Shown here: positions 16,503 through 24,971 of the stretch, piece after piece | Layout of the letters: the number at the start of each line of letters is the position of its first letter | How positions within the stretch are numbered: position 1 is the first letter of the stretch | Assembly (NCBI RefSeq): GCF_016745235.1 | Contig: NZ_JAELVM010000002.1 | Coordinates: 248,001 to 312,000 of the forward strand | Reading direction: 5' to 3' | Origin: Chryseobacterium endalhagicum | GTDB taxonomy: Bacteria > Bacteroidota > Bacteroidia > Flavobacteriales > Weeksellaceae | DNA length: 64,000 nt | Position numbers and translations under genes: made by a program | The notes under the pieces: model-generated | The model's database searches: none | Seen by the model: the letters and a program-made list of their open reading frames with translations, nothing else | Told to the model about the DNA's origin: nothing

Positions 16503-18260
16503 ATGCTGCCCATTGTTTTAAAAATAATTCTGTGCTCTTCAGTATTCATTGCGGTTTATTATCTGTTCCTGGAGAAAGAGAAAATGTATCGGTTTAACAG
16601 GTTTTACTTATTATTTTCTCTTGTGCTTTCTTATATAATTCCGTTTATCACGATTACAACAGAGTCTCCAAAAGTCGAAAACAGTCCGCAGATTATCATT
16701 GAAGACACCGCACAGCAGATCATCCTCACACAACCTGCTCAGGAAAGTTTTGACTGGATGAATATAGTATGGATGATTTATGCAGGCATTACAATTTTCT
16801 TTCTGATACGGTTTATTCTATCTTTCAGAGCTTTGAAAAAAATACAGGGAGAAAAGCGGATCTACCGGAATCACAATGTGGTGGTAACCCATGAGAATCT
16901 TGCTCCTTTCAGTTTCTGGAATACAATTTATTTAGGGGAAAATTATATTCAGCATCAGGTAATTGACCCGAGAATATTCCTTCACGAAAAAAGCCACATA
17001 GACCAAAAACACAGTATTGATCTTATCATCATGGACATCTTAAAGATTTTCACATGGTTTAATCCGGTTCTTTTCTTTTATAAAAAGGCGGTGATCACCA
17101 ATCATGAATATCTGGCTGATGAAGCCGTTCTGATGAGCAGTTACAATATAAAAGACTATCAGAATCTGATTCTTGAAGAGATTATAAGCAGTCAGAATCC
17201 AACGCTGACCCATTCATTTAATTTTAACAACACCAAAAAACGATTTATTATGATGACCGCAAAAAAATCTAAGTTCAGTTTCCTGAAAAAAGCAGTCGGA
17301 ATTACTTCTCTTATCGCTGCAACGGCATTATTTGCAGAAAGAACGTATACCGTGAATCAACCCGTCACTGATGATATTCAAAAAGTGACCGGAAAAAATA
17401 CAGCTGTTTTATCTGCACAAGATCCATATCAGGAATTCAAAGAAATTTTAAGTAGATATGCTGATCTTTTAAACAGTGGAAAGTATGCAGAATTCTCCAA
17501 AAAAGTATCTGAAAGCGATAAAAAAAGACTGGAAGAACTGTACCCGCAGCTAACCGATGTCCAGAAAAGTGAACAGAAAATCACCTTTTTCAATACTCCG
17601 GGATTGCAAAAGAGAATTCCTACTGAAAATGAATTACAATCATTTTTAAACAAAAATAATTATGCGGTATGGATTGATTCCAAAAAGATCGAAAACAACA
17701 GCTTAAAAAACTATAAAACATCTGATTTCTCACAGGTTTTCATCAGTAAGGTTGGCCAGAATGCCAGAACGGCAAAAAATCCGCAGCCCTATCAGGTGAG
17801 CTTAATGACCCATCATTATTTCGAAAAAACAAAGGAGGAACAGCCACAAACCGCCATGGGATTCAAGAAGGAGGTCATAAAAACAGTTTCAGATACAATC
17901 CCTCCAAAGAAAACAGCAAGCAGCGAAGGTAAAAACACAGATAACAATACTGATCAACATTTTACTGCGGCAGAATATCCCGGAGGAGCTGCAGCCTTAA
18001 GAAAAAAAATAGCCCAGACTATGGACACCAGTTTATTCAGTTCCAAAGATGGGACCCTCAGCTCAATCGCATATATATACATTGACGAGGTAGGAAAAAC
18101 AACAAAGGTAACAGCTTCGGGCAATAATGAAGCTTTTAACAACGAGCTCATCAGGACAGTCAGGATGATAAGCAACGAAACGACCTGGAAGCCTGTAACC
18201 CAAGATGGAAAAATAGTGGGAGTCGTCTATAAAGTCCCTGCTACAATGACTTTCCAATAG
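16503..18260 (+). CDS. M56 (BlaR1-like) membrane metallopeptidase with TonB_C-like C-terminus
   Basis: 585 residues. Membrane spans near 3-22, 34-52 and 88-108, then the zinc site HEKSH at 161-165 and the downstream NHEYLADEAV (about 201-210), both M56 hallmarks. A fourth span lies around 262-282. The extracytoplasmic part lacks the penicillin-binding sensor domain of true BlaR1. Instead it ends in a TonB_C-like domain (YPGGAAALRKKI, then IYIDEVGKTTKV, TWKPVTQDGKIVGVVYKVP). The sensed signal is therefore unlikely to be a beta-lactam. Two base pairs downstream of blaI; a terminator follows. Confidence 0.85.
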   Translation: MLPIVLKIILCSSVFIAVYYLFLEKEKMYRFNRFYLLFSLVLSYIIPFITITTESPKVENSPQIIIEDTAQQIILTQPAQESFDWMNIVWMIYAGITIFFLIRFILSFRALKKIQGEKRIYRNHNVVVTHENLAPFSFWNTIYLGENYIQHQVIDPRIFLHEKSHIDQKHSIDLIIMDILKIFTWFNPVLFFYKKAVITNHEYLADEAVLMSSYNIKDYQNLILEEIISSQNPTLTHSFNFNNTKKRFIMMTAKKSKFSFLKKAVGITSLIAATALFAERTYTVNQPVTDDIQKVTGKNTAVLSAQDPYQEFKEILSRYADLLNSGKYAEFSKKVSESDKKRLEELYPQLTDVQKSEQKITFFNTPGLQKRIPTENELQSFLNKNNYAVWIDSKKIENNSLKNYKTSDFSQVFISKVGQNARTAKNPQPYQVSLMTHHYFEKTKEEQPQTAMGFKKEVIKTVSDTIPPKKTASSEGKNTDNNTDQHFTAAEYPGGAAALRKKIAQTMDTSLFSSKDGTLSSIAYIYIDEVGKTTKVTASGNNEAFNNELIRTVRMISNETTWKPVTQDGKIVGVVYKVPATMTFQ

Positions 18261-18270
18261 GATTGAATGA

Positions 18271-18296
18271 AAAGCGCTAGATAACTAGCGCTTTTT
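18271..18296 (+). terminator. Terminator of blaI-blaR1 operon
   Basis: AAAGCGCTAG-ATAA-CTAGCGCTTTTT, a perfect stem followed by T residues. Confidence 0.88.
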
Positions 18297-18380
18297 AATT
18301 TACATACTTGAAGCTGATGAAAATTTTACTATCAAAACATTCATCTTCAAATACTTTATGAAGGCTAAAAATTTCTTTCG

Positions 18381-18388
18381 TATTTTTG
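18381..18388 (+). promoter_or_regulatory. uvrB promoter -7 box
   Basis: TATTTTTG matches TAnnTTTG, 18 bp ahead of the chosen uvrB start; this also argues against the ORF start at 18386, which lies inside the box. Confidence 0.6.
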
Positions 18389-18406
18389 TTGTATACATCA
18401 TTTCCT

Positions 18407-20398
18407 ATGAACTTTAATCTTCATTCAGAATATAAACCCACAGGCGACCAGCCACAGGCGATCGAAAAACTTACCGAAGGCATCGAGATCGGCGAAAAAT
18501 ACCAGACACTTCTGGGTGTGACCGGTTCCGGGAAAACCTTTACGGTAGCGAACGTTGTACAGAATGTTCAGAAACCTACCCTGGTCCTGGCTCACAATAA
18601 GACACTGGCTGCACAGCTCTTCATGGAGTTTAAAGAATTTTTTCCCGATAACGCGGTTGAATATTTTGTCAGCTACTATGACTACTACCAGCCGGAAGCT
18701 TATATTGCAACTACCGGAACTTATATTGAAAAGGATCTTAGCATCAATGAAGAAGTGGAAAAACTTCGTCTTTCGGCCACTGCCAGCCTGCTTTCCGGAA
18801 GAAGGGATGTGCTGATTGTAGCTTCTGTTTCCTGTATTTATGGTATTGGAAACCCTTCAGAATTTCATAAGTCACTTATCACTTTAGCTATTGGAGAGAA
18901 AGTGACCAGAACTGCGCTTTTGCATTCATTAGTTAATGCATTGTACGCCAGAACACTGGGAGACTTCCAAAGAGGAACATTCCGTGTAAAAGGAGATGTT
19001 ATTGATGTTTTTCCTGCTTATGCTGACAATGCGGTCCGGATTCAGTTTTTCGGAGATGAGATTGAAAAAATCCAGAGTTTTGATCCGGTAAGCGGAAATG
19101 TGGAAGCCAATTTTGACCAGATTCAGATTTATCCCGCGAATCTTTTCGTGACCTCAAAAGAAACGTTAAACGGAGCAATCAGAAGTATTCAGGATGATAT
19201 GGTGAAGCAGGTAGATTTCTTTAATTCCATTGAAAAACCGCTTGAAGCCAAAAGATTACAGGAAAGAACGGAGCTCGACCTTGAAATGATCAAAGAACTA
19301 GGTTACTGTTCCGGCATTGAGAACTATTCGAGATATCTGGATGGAAGACTTCCGGGATCAAGACCTTTCTGCCTGATCGATTATTTCCCTAAAGACTTTT
19401 TAATGGTCATTGATGAAAGCCACGTTACGGTTCCCCAGGTTCACGCCATGTACGGTGGTGACCGAAGCAGAAAAGAATCACTGGTGGAATACGGTTTCAG
19501 ACTTCCGGCCGCGATGGATAACAGACCTCTTAAGTTTGAAGAATTTGAGACCATGCAAAATCAGGTGATCTATGTTTCCGCAACTCCCGCCGATTACGAG
19601 CTTGAGAAAACCGGAGGGGCATATATTGAACAGATTATCCGTCCTACAGGCCTTCTGGACCCTGTGATTGAGGTAAGGCCAAGTTTAAATCAGATTGATG
19701 ATTTAATGGAAGAAATCCAGAAAAGAGCTGATGCTGATGAAAGAGTTCTGGTAACGACCTTAACTAAAAAAATGGCTGAGGAACTGACCAAATATTTTAT
19801 GAAATTCGGAATCAGGACCCGTTATATTCACTCGGATGTGGAAACCCTGGAACGTATTCAGATCATGCAGGATCTTCGTTTAGGCCTTTTCGATGTATTG
19901 ATCGGAGTGAATTTATTAAGAGAAGGACTTGACCTTCCTGAAGTTTCCCTGGTAGCCATTCTGGATGCCGATAAGGAAGGAATGCTCAGAAGCAGAAGAT
20001 CCATGATACAAACGGTGGGACGTGCCGCGAGGAATGTAAACGGAAAAGCCATCATGTATGCCGATAAGATCACAAAATCTATGCAGGCAGCCCTTGATGA
20101 GACGGAATACCGCCGAAACAAACAGATACAGCATAATGAAGCGAACGGACTTGTTCCAACAGCTTTAAATAAAAAAATATCAGAAAATCTGGTCGGAAGA
20201 AGCAAAGACTTCCCGGATCCGAAATATACGCAGAAAGAGATTCTTCAGAAAGCTGCCGAAACAAAAGCCAGCTACGGCGGTGAAGACATTGAAAAAATGA
20301 TTGTGCAAAAGCAGAAAGAAATGGAAGCCGCGGCCAAAAATCTTGATTTCATAAAAGCGGCGAAGCTGAGGGATGAGATTGCGGCTTTGAAAGAATAA
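18407..20398 (+). CDS. uvrB: Excinuclease ABC subunit B
   Basis: 663 residues from ATG 18407 (MNFNLHSEYKPTGDQPQAI). Walker A GVTGSGKTFT, the YYQPEAYI damage-wedging beta-hairpin region (YDYYQPEAY), DESHVTVPQ (DExH-like box), LREGLDLPEVSLVAILDADKEG and QTVGRAARN (helicase motifs V and VI), and a C-terminal UVR motif (MEAAAKNLDFIKAAKLRDEI). UvrB verifies DNA damage delivered by UvrA and recruits UvrC. Upstream residues 18386-18406 overlap the promoter and are not part of the protein. Confidence 0.98.
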   Translation: MNFNLHSEYKPTGDQPQAIEKLTEGIEIGEKYQTLLGVTGSGKTFTVANVVQNVQKPTLVLAHNKTLAAQLFMEFKEFFPDNAVEYFVSYYDYYQPEAYIATTGTYIEKDLSINEEVEKLRLSATASLLSGRRDVLIVASVSCIYGIGNPSEFHKSLITLAIGEKVTRTALLHSLVNALYARTLGDFQRGTFRVKGDVIDVFPAYADNAVRIQFFGDEIEKIQSFDPVSGNVEANFDQIQIYPANLFVTSKETLNGAIRSIQDDMVKQVDFFNSIEKPLEAKRLQERTELDLEMIKELGYCSGIENYSRYLDGRLPGSRPFCLIDYFPKDFLMVIDESHVTVPQVHAMYGGDRSRKESLVEYGFRLPAAMDNRPLKFEEFETMQNQVIYVSATPADYELEKTGGAYIEQIIRPTGLLDPVIEVRPSLNQIDDLMEEIQKRADADERVLVTTLTKKMAEELTKYFMKFGIRTRYIHSDVETLERIQIMQDLRLGLFDVLIGVNLLREGLDLPEVSLVAILDADKEGMLRSRRSMIQTVGRAARNVNGKAIMYADKITKSMQAALDETEYRRNKQIQHNEANGLVPTALNKKISENLVGRSKDFPDPKYTQKEILQKAAETKASYGGEDIEKMIVQKQKEMEAAAKNLDFIKAAKLRDEIAALKE

Positions 20399-20412
20399 TT
20401 GGGCAGAATATA

Positions 20413-20443
20413 TTTCGGGCGGCATCTTCGATGCCGCCCGAAA
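20413..20443. terminator. Bidirectional terminator
   Basis: TTTCGGGCGGCATC-TTC-GATGCCGCCCGAAA, 14-bp perfect stem between convergent uvrB and the DUF3820 gene. Confidence 0.9.
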
Positions 20444-20469
20444 TTATACTATTTTCATTTAAAAATCTG

Positions 20470-20697
20470 TTATCTTAAAGAAGCCCTGATCGGTATCAGA
20501 AGTTCCATCAGCCCATTCAGTTTAATTTCATAAACCGTTGCCAGCTGCATTCCTAATTTTCCTTTGGGCATTCCTTTTCTGTTGAACCATTCAAGGTAGC
20601 TTACCGGAAGATCGGCAAGTACTGTTCCTTCGTATTTTCCAAAAGGCATCTTCACGACGCATATTTCTTTTAATATTTCTGAATTGACTCCTTCCAC
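20470..20697 (-). CDS. DUF3820 family protein
   Basis: 75 residues. The family signature is complete: VVKMPFGKYEGTVLADLPVSYLEWFNRKGMPKGKLG. The role is not established. Last gene of a four-gene minus-strand run; its ATG begins 2 bp after the stop of the AI-2E transporter family gene. Confidence 0.88.
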   Translation of the reverse strand: MEGVNSEILKEICVVKMPFGKYEGTVLADLPVSYLEWFNRKGMPKGKLGMQLATVYEIKLNGLMELLIPIRASLR

Positions 20698-20699
20698 CT

Positions 20700-21788
20700 T
20701 TATACAATTAAATTGATTTTACCATCATCTCCCTTATCTTTCCCGGGAAGTTCAAGGTCGGGTGGCGTATCTTCATCCGAGAATTCATTTCTGTAAACCT
20801 GAATCAGAAGAACGGTAAACGAGATCAGAATCGGTCCGAAAATAAGCCCCATAAAGCCAAATAGATTCATCCCCATGATAATTCCGAATACGGTGTTCAG
20901 CGGGTGAATATTTTCCAGCCTTTTCAGGAGAGTAAACCGGAGAAGGTTATCGGTAAGTCCTACCACTACAAGACAGTAAGCGGCAAGTCCAAGCCCCTGC
21001 CCTGTATTCCCTTCTGCGATCATAAAGACACATACCGGAATATAAACAATGGCTGCTCCTACCACAGGAATCATTGAAGCAGCAGCGGTCAAGGCAAAAA
21101 GAAGCACCGGACTTGGGGCTCCAAAAATAAAATACCCTACCAGTGCCACAACACCCTGTCCTATAGCCACTACCGGAATCCCAATAGCGTTGGCCATGAT
21201 TAATTTTCTCAGCTTATCGCCGATCAAGGAAATATTGGCTCTCTTCAAAGGTGCGGAAGAACTGAGCACTTTCTCAAACAGTCTGGGTCTTTCCAGCATA
21301 AAATACAGGATAAAATACATGGACATGATCACAGTAAGTGTATTGAAAGTCCCGCTCAGCGCAGAAGTAGAAAATCTTCCGGCAGAGTTTTTCACTTTAT
21401 CCATATTCTCCTTGCTCAGAATATCAAAACTGGTTTTCGAGTAGATATATGAGTGTATCTTATCCAGAAATACATTGAATTTAGTCATATAAACCTGGGC
21501 ATTTCCAAGCTTGTCAATCAGAAGGTCTACAATAAAATAGACCGGAAGAATAAGTATGACAAGACTCGCGAGCATTAACACCAGCGCGGCCAGCCACGGT
21601 TTCCACTTCTTTTCTTCCTGCAGATAAAAATTATACCTTCTGCACACCACATAAATGGTTATTGCCCCTAACACGGAGGGTATAAACAGGGAAAGATTAA
21701 AGCAGATCAATCCGGTAAGCACGAGAATGATGGCGATCAGAGCCACCTGTTTTATTGCAACATTACTGATCTGTTTATCTTTATTCAT
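20700..21788 (-). CDS. AI-2E family transporter (PerM/YdiK-like permease)
   Basis: 362 residues with about eight membrane segments. Typical features: an N-terminal pair of hydrophobic helices, a central amphipathic region (SKENMDKVKNSAGR), and the C-terminal LFGFMGLIFGPILISF motif that marks the family. Members export AI-2 or act as Na+/H+ exchangers; the substrate here is unknown. Sixteen bp from the upstream membrane-protein gene. Confidence 0.88.
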   Translation of the reverse strand: MNKDKQISNVAIKQVALIAIILVLTGLICFNLSLFIPSVLGAITIYVVCRRYNFYLQEEKKWKPWLAALVLMLASLVILILPVYFIVDLLIDKLGNAQVYMTKFNVFLDKIHSYIYSKTSFDILSKENMDKVKNSAGRFSTSALSGTFNTLTVIMSMYFILYFMLERPRLFEKVLSSSAPLKRANISLIGDKLRKLIMANAIGIPVVAIGQGVVALVGYFIFGAPSPVLLFALTAAASMIPVVGAAIVYIPVCVFMIAEGNTGQGLGLAAYCLVVVGLTDNLLRFTLLKRLENIHPLNTVFGIIMGMNLFGFMGLIFGPILISFTVLLIQVYRNEFSDEDTPPDLELPGKDKGDDGKINLIV

Positions 21789-21803
21789 TGATCTGTTTTT
21801 ATA

Positions 21804-22541
21804 TTAATTTTTAAATCCGATCTGTCTTGGCTTTCCTAAAAATGCACAATACGTAGAGTACATAACCACCATTATGAAGGGTGCCGTTACGATGATACCA
21901 ATACCGCACAGAATGATTCCTGCAAAAGAAATCAATCCTCCTAAAACAGTTACTCCAAGAAATGTTCCATAATTTTCTTTGGCAATATTGAACGACTTTC
22001 CTAAAGCCTCAGTAGCCGATGCATTTTCAAATAAAAGAATTGGGTAACCTAACAGAAGTAATGGATACACAAAAATAATCGGGAAGAAACACAATGACAT
22101 AGCAACCGTAGAAATAAGCCCCGAAAGAATACTGTAAATCAAGATATTCACAAAATTCTGCTTGTATCCAATGAACAGATCAGCAAAATCAATCTGGCTT
22201 TTCGTGTTGTATTTGTTGACAATATAGATCAATCCTACGTACAACGGAGCAAGCAGGAGGCTCAAAAGACCTGATAATGTAAGATACAGAGAAAAGCCTG
22301 GCATATTCCAGTAGCTGAAGCTTGAATAATCTCCTTCCAGGTCCTGCATCTCTTCCATCATAGACATAGAATTAAAGCCACTCACAGACTGGATGATGAA
22401 GCCGCCTATAAGATAAATGATCATTGCAACAATCCCGTAAAGGAAAACTCCTTTAAACATTTCAAAGGAATGCGAAATGATAGATCCGGTATCTCTGTTT
22501 GGAACGGACCCCTGCTGGTCAAATTCGTTAAATTCTGACAT
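21804..22541 (-). CDS. Multi-pass membrane protein (DUF975/glycerophosphodiesterase membrane-domain-like)
   Basis: 245 residues with six or so hydrophobic segments. Motif ADLFIGYKQNF in mid-protein and NASATEALGKSFNIAKENYGTFLG resemble small integral membrane domains found fused to glycerophosphodiester phosphodiesterases. The neighbour at 22614-23336 has the matching GDMFVGYNGLNF segment, so the two are distant paralogues. Function unknown. Confidence 0.7.
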   Translation of the reverse strand: MSEFNEFDQQGSVPNRDTGSIISHSFEMFKGVFLYGIVAMIIYLIGGFIIQSVSGFNSMSMMEEMQDLEGDYSSFSYWNMPGFSLYLTLSGLLSLLLAPLYVGLIYIVNKYNTKSQIDFADLFIGYKQNFVNILIYSILSGLISTVAMSLCFFPIIFVYPLLLLGYPILLFENASATEALGKSFNIAKENYGTFLGVTVLGGLISFAGIILCGIGIIVTAPFIMVVMYSTYCAFLGKPRQIGFKN

Positions 22542-22613
22542 AGTTTAATATTTAATGATTTCACCAAATTTAACTTTTTTTGGCAGAAAAAACATATTAA
22601 ACCTATTTAAAAT

Positions 22614-23336
22614 TTAACTTTTCTCTGAGAAAATGGTTTTGTATAAAGAGTAAATCATGGCATTCCAAAAGGGAAATGTAAAAAGACCGCCTATAAACAA
22701 CAGGGCAAAACCTGCATATTTAAAGATTACAGCCACGATAACACAAACCAGGATTTCAATAAAATATTTCCTTAAGGCCTGTATATTCAAAGAAATAGCC
22801 TCAAAAATTCTCTTGTCGGTAAAAAACATGAGGGGAGCAACAAACACCGTAATACACACCCAGAGTACGGCAAGAAATAGGGTAGGCATCGTTAATCTGT
22901 AAACCATAATCCAGAAGATATAGTAGCCCAGATATTTAAAAAAATTAAGCCCGTTATACCCCACAAACATATCTCCCAATTCAATTTTCTCATTAAGATC
23001 TATTTTTCTGAAGATCTGAAACAGTCCTAAATTTAATGGATAAAGAAAAATACCGGTCGCTAAAATGGCATAGCTGAACATCTGATAATTTTCAGTAGCG
23101 GCCAATGCTTTTAATTTTTCCAGATATACGGTAGTTCCCTGCTGTAAAGCTTCCGCAAGCTCCTGATTCTGCTCCCACAATCCAAATCTGGCTGCAAAGA
23201 AAAACATGGAGGTGAAAAAGATGGCAAAAAAGATAATGGAAAACATTAACTGAAAAATCAACGTCTTGTTCCAATAGAAAAAAGCCTGCTTCAATATAAA
23301 ATCTATTCCCGGTTTCTGAGGATATCTGTTCTGCAT
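22614..23336 (-). CDS. Multi-pass membrane protein, paralogue of the downstream gene
   Basis: 240 residues with about five hydrophobic segments (residues 25-50, 95-115, 150-185, 195-225). Shares the pattern ELGDMFVGYNGLNFFKYLGYY with the downstream gene's DFADLFIGYKQNFVNIL. First gene of the four-gene minus operon; its promoter (23352-23359) is divergent from that of pabB. Function unknown. Confidence 0.7.
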   Translation of the reverse strand: MQNRYPQKPGIDFILKQAFFYWNKTLIFQLMFSIIFFAIFFTSMFFFAARFGLWEQNQELAEALQQGTTVYLEKLKALAATENYQMFSYAILATGIFLYPLNLGLFQIFRKIDLNEKIELGDMFVGYNGLNFFKYLGYYIFWIMVYRLTMPTLFLAVLWVCITVFVAPLMFFTDKRIFEAISLNIQALRKYFIEILVCVIVAVIFKYAGFALLFIGGLFTFPFWNAMIYSLYKTIFSEKS

Positions 23337-23351
23337 CTAAAAATATTTCTG

Positions 23352-23379
23352 CAAAAGTAGTCATCAATAATTATTTTTG
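23352..23379. promoter_or_regulatory. Divergent promoters (membrane operon / pabB)
   Basis: Minus strand TACTTTTG at 23352-23359 and plus strand TATTTTTG at 23372-23379, both TAnnTTTG, only 12 bp apart. The two core promoters must overlap, so transcription of one direction may exclude the other. Confidence 0.65.
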
Positions 23380-23383
23380 CAGA

Positions 23384-24361
23384 ATGTTTTCAATGAATCA
23401 TCAAAAATTTATGGAAATGGACGAACTTTCCCTTCAGAAGGTTCCTTACTTTTTCATGATCGATTTCCTTGCGGGGAATGTAGAAATATATCCGGAAAAT
23501 GAAATTGAAAAATCAGGTTTATTAATTGATTTTCAAACATTTTCAAACTCAAAAAAACAAGAAGAGCTCACTAAAAAAATTGAATGGACACCTTTTCCGG
23601 AGACGCTGAAAAGCTTTAAAGAAGGCTTTGATAAAGTTCAGAAAAATATTCGTCTGGGAAATTCTTATCTTACCAATTATACCAGAAAAACGGAAGTTCA
23701 GACGAATTTAAGCCTTGAAGAAATTTTTTATCATTCAATTGCGAAGTACAAAGTATTTTATAAAGATTTTTTTGTATTTTTTTCTCCTGAAACTTTTGTA
23801 AAGATTATAGACGGTAAAATTTTAACCTATCCCATGAAAGGTACTATTGATGCCTCATTGGAAAATGCCGCTGAAGTTTTGAAAAATGACAAAAAGGAAA
23901 AAGCCGAGCATTATACAGTGGTGGATCTTCTGCGGAATGACCTCAGCATGGTGGCAGATGATGTGAAAGTTGACCAGTTCCAGCATATTGACCTCATCAG
24001 AACGCAGCAAAAAGACCTGTATGCCATGAGTTCTGAAATTTCAGGAACCGTAAAACCTGAATTCGAAGGAAAAATCGGAAGCATGATGAAAAAACTATTG
24101 CCGGCTGGATCAATTCTTGGAGCACCAAAACCTAAAACACTGGAAATAATCTTAGATGCAGAAGGATATGACAGAGGGTATTATACCGGAGTCTGCGGCT
24201 GGTTTGACGGGGAAAACCTCGACAGCTGCGTGATGATACGCTTTATTGAAAAAGAGGGAGACCGCCTCTATTTCAAAAGTGGCGGCGGTATAACCCACAT
24301 GAGCAGGTTAGAAGACGAATATCAGGAAATGAAAAATAAAATCTATGTCCCAATTCATTGA
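23384..24361 (+). CDS. pabB: Aminodeoxychorismate synthase component I
   Basis: 325 residues, shorter than the 450 of E. coli PabB because only the chorismate-binding catalytic half is present. Motifs: GNSYLTNYT, YPMKGTID (catalytic segment), HYTVVDLLRNDLSMVA, PAGSILGAPKPKTLEII and YYTGVCGWFDG, all typical of the ADC synthase/anthranilate synthase I superfamily. It converts chorismate plus ammonia to aminodeoxychorismate for folate. The ATG at 23384 coincides with the expected transcription start (leaderless); ATG 23393 is an alternative. Overlaps the next gene by 17 bp. Confidence 0.88.
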   Translation: MFSMNHQKFMEMDELSLQKVPYFFMIDFLAGNVEIYPENEIEKSGLLIDFQTFSNSKKQEELTKKIEWTPFPETLKSFKEGFDKVQKNIRLGNSYLTNYTRKTEVQTNLSLEEIFYHSIAKYKVFYKDFFVFFSPETFVKIIDGKILTYPMKGTIDASLENAAEVLKNDKKEKAEHYTVVDLLRNDLSMVADDVKVDQFQHIDLIRTQQKDLYAMSSEISGTVKPEFEGKIGSMMKKLLPAGSILGAPKPKTLEIILDAEGYDRGYYTGVCGWFDGENLDSCVMIRFIEKEGDRLYFKSGGGITHMSRLEDEYQEMKNKIYVPIH

Positions 24362-24971
24362 AAGCATAAAAGTAGAAGATCAGGAAATTTTCCTTTTGGA
24401 TCTGCATCAGAAACGTATCAATCAGACATTTGCCCATTTCGGAAAAGAGGGTTCTATTGATCTGGCCAAGATCTTCAAAAACCTCGAACATGATGAAGAC
24501 GGCCTTTTCAAGCTGAGACTTTCCTATGACCTTGATAAAAGGATCCGCACCATGATGATTCCGTATGCTATTCCTGAAATACACAGCTTCCAGCTGGTGG
24601 AAAATAACAGCTTCGATTATTCTTTCAAATTTGAAGACCGTAAAGAGTTGGACAAGATGAAGATGAAATCCAAAGCGGAGGAAATCATTATCGTGAAGAA
24701 CAACCACATCACCGATACTTCTTTTTCCAATATCCTTTTCCTGAAAGGCAAGGACTGGTTCACACCGGCAACCTATCTTCTGAACGGAGTCCAGAGACAG
24801 AATCTATTGAAACACAAGAAAATAAAAGAAACGGAAATTACCCTTCAGAACATTAAACAGTTCTCTCATTTTCAACTGATTAATGCGATGAATGACTTTG
24901 ATGATATGTTTATTTATCCCATCGACAGAATTACCAACCTGCCGGGGAATGAAGAATATCTTGACCTTTAA
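24345..24971 (+). CDS. pabC: Aminotransferase class IV, probable aminodeoxychorismate lyase
   Basis: 208 residues. Fold-type IV PLP features: an early HQKRINQTFAHFG segment, KLRLSYDLDKRIR, the catalytic-Lys region KSKAEEIIIVKNNHITDTSFSNILFLKG and NGVQRQNLL. The protein is short for the family (about 270), and the N-terminal part is reduced. Its overlap with pabB makes the 4-amino-4-deoxychorismate lyase role (pyruvate elimination giving p-aminobenzoate) the natural reading. The stop codon overlaps that of convergent menD by 4 bp. Confidence 0.82.
   Translation: MSQFIESIKVEDQEIFLLDLHQKRINQTFAHFGKEGSIDLAKIFKNLEHDEDGLFKLRLSYDLDKRIRTMMIPYAIPEIHSFQLVENNSFDYSFKFEDRKELDKMKMKSKAEEIIIVKNNHITDTSFSNILFLKGKDWFTPATYLLNGVQRQNLLKHKKIKETEITLQNIKQFSHFQLINAMNDFDDMFIYPIDRITNLPGNEEYLDL

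Noticed and set aside
16129..18260. Beta-lactam resistance regulator pair
   Set aside because: No beta-lactamase adjacent and the sensor lacks the penicillin-binding domain; kept as a BlaI/M56-type pair only.
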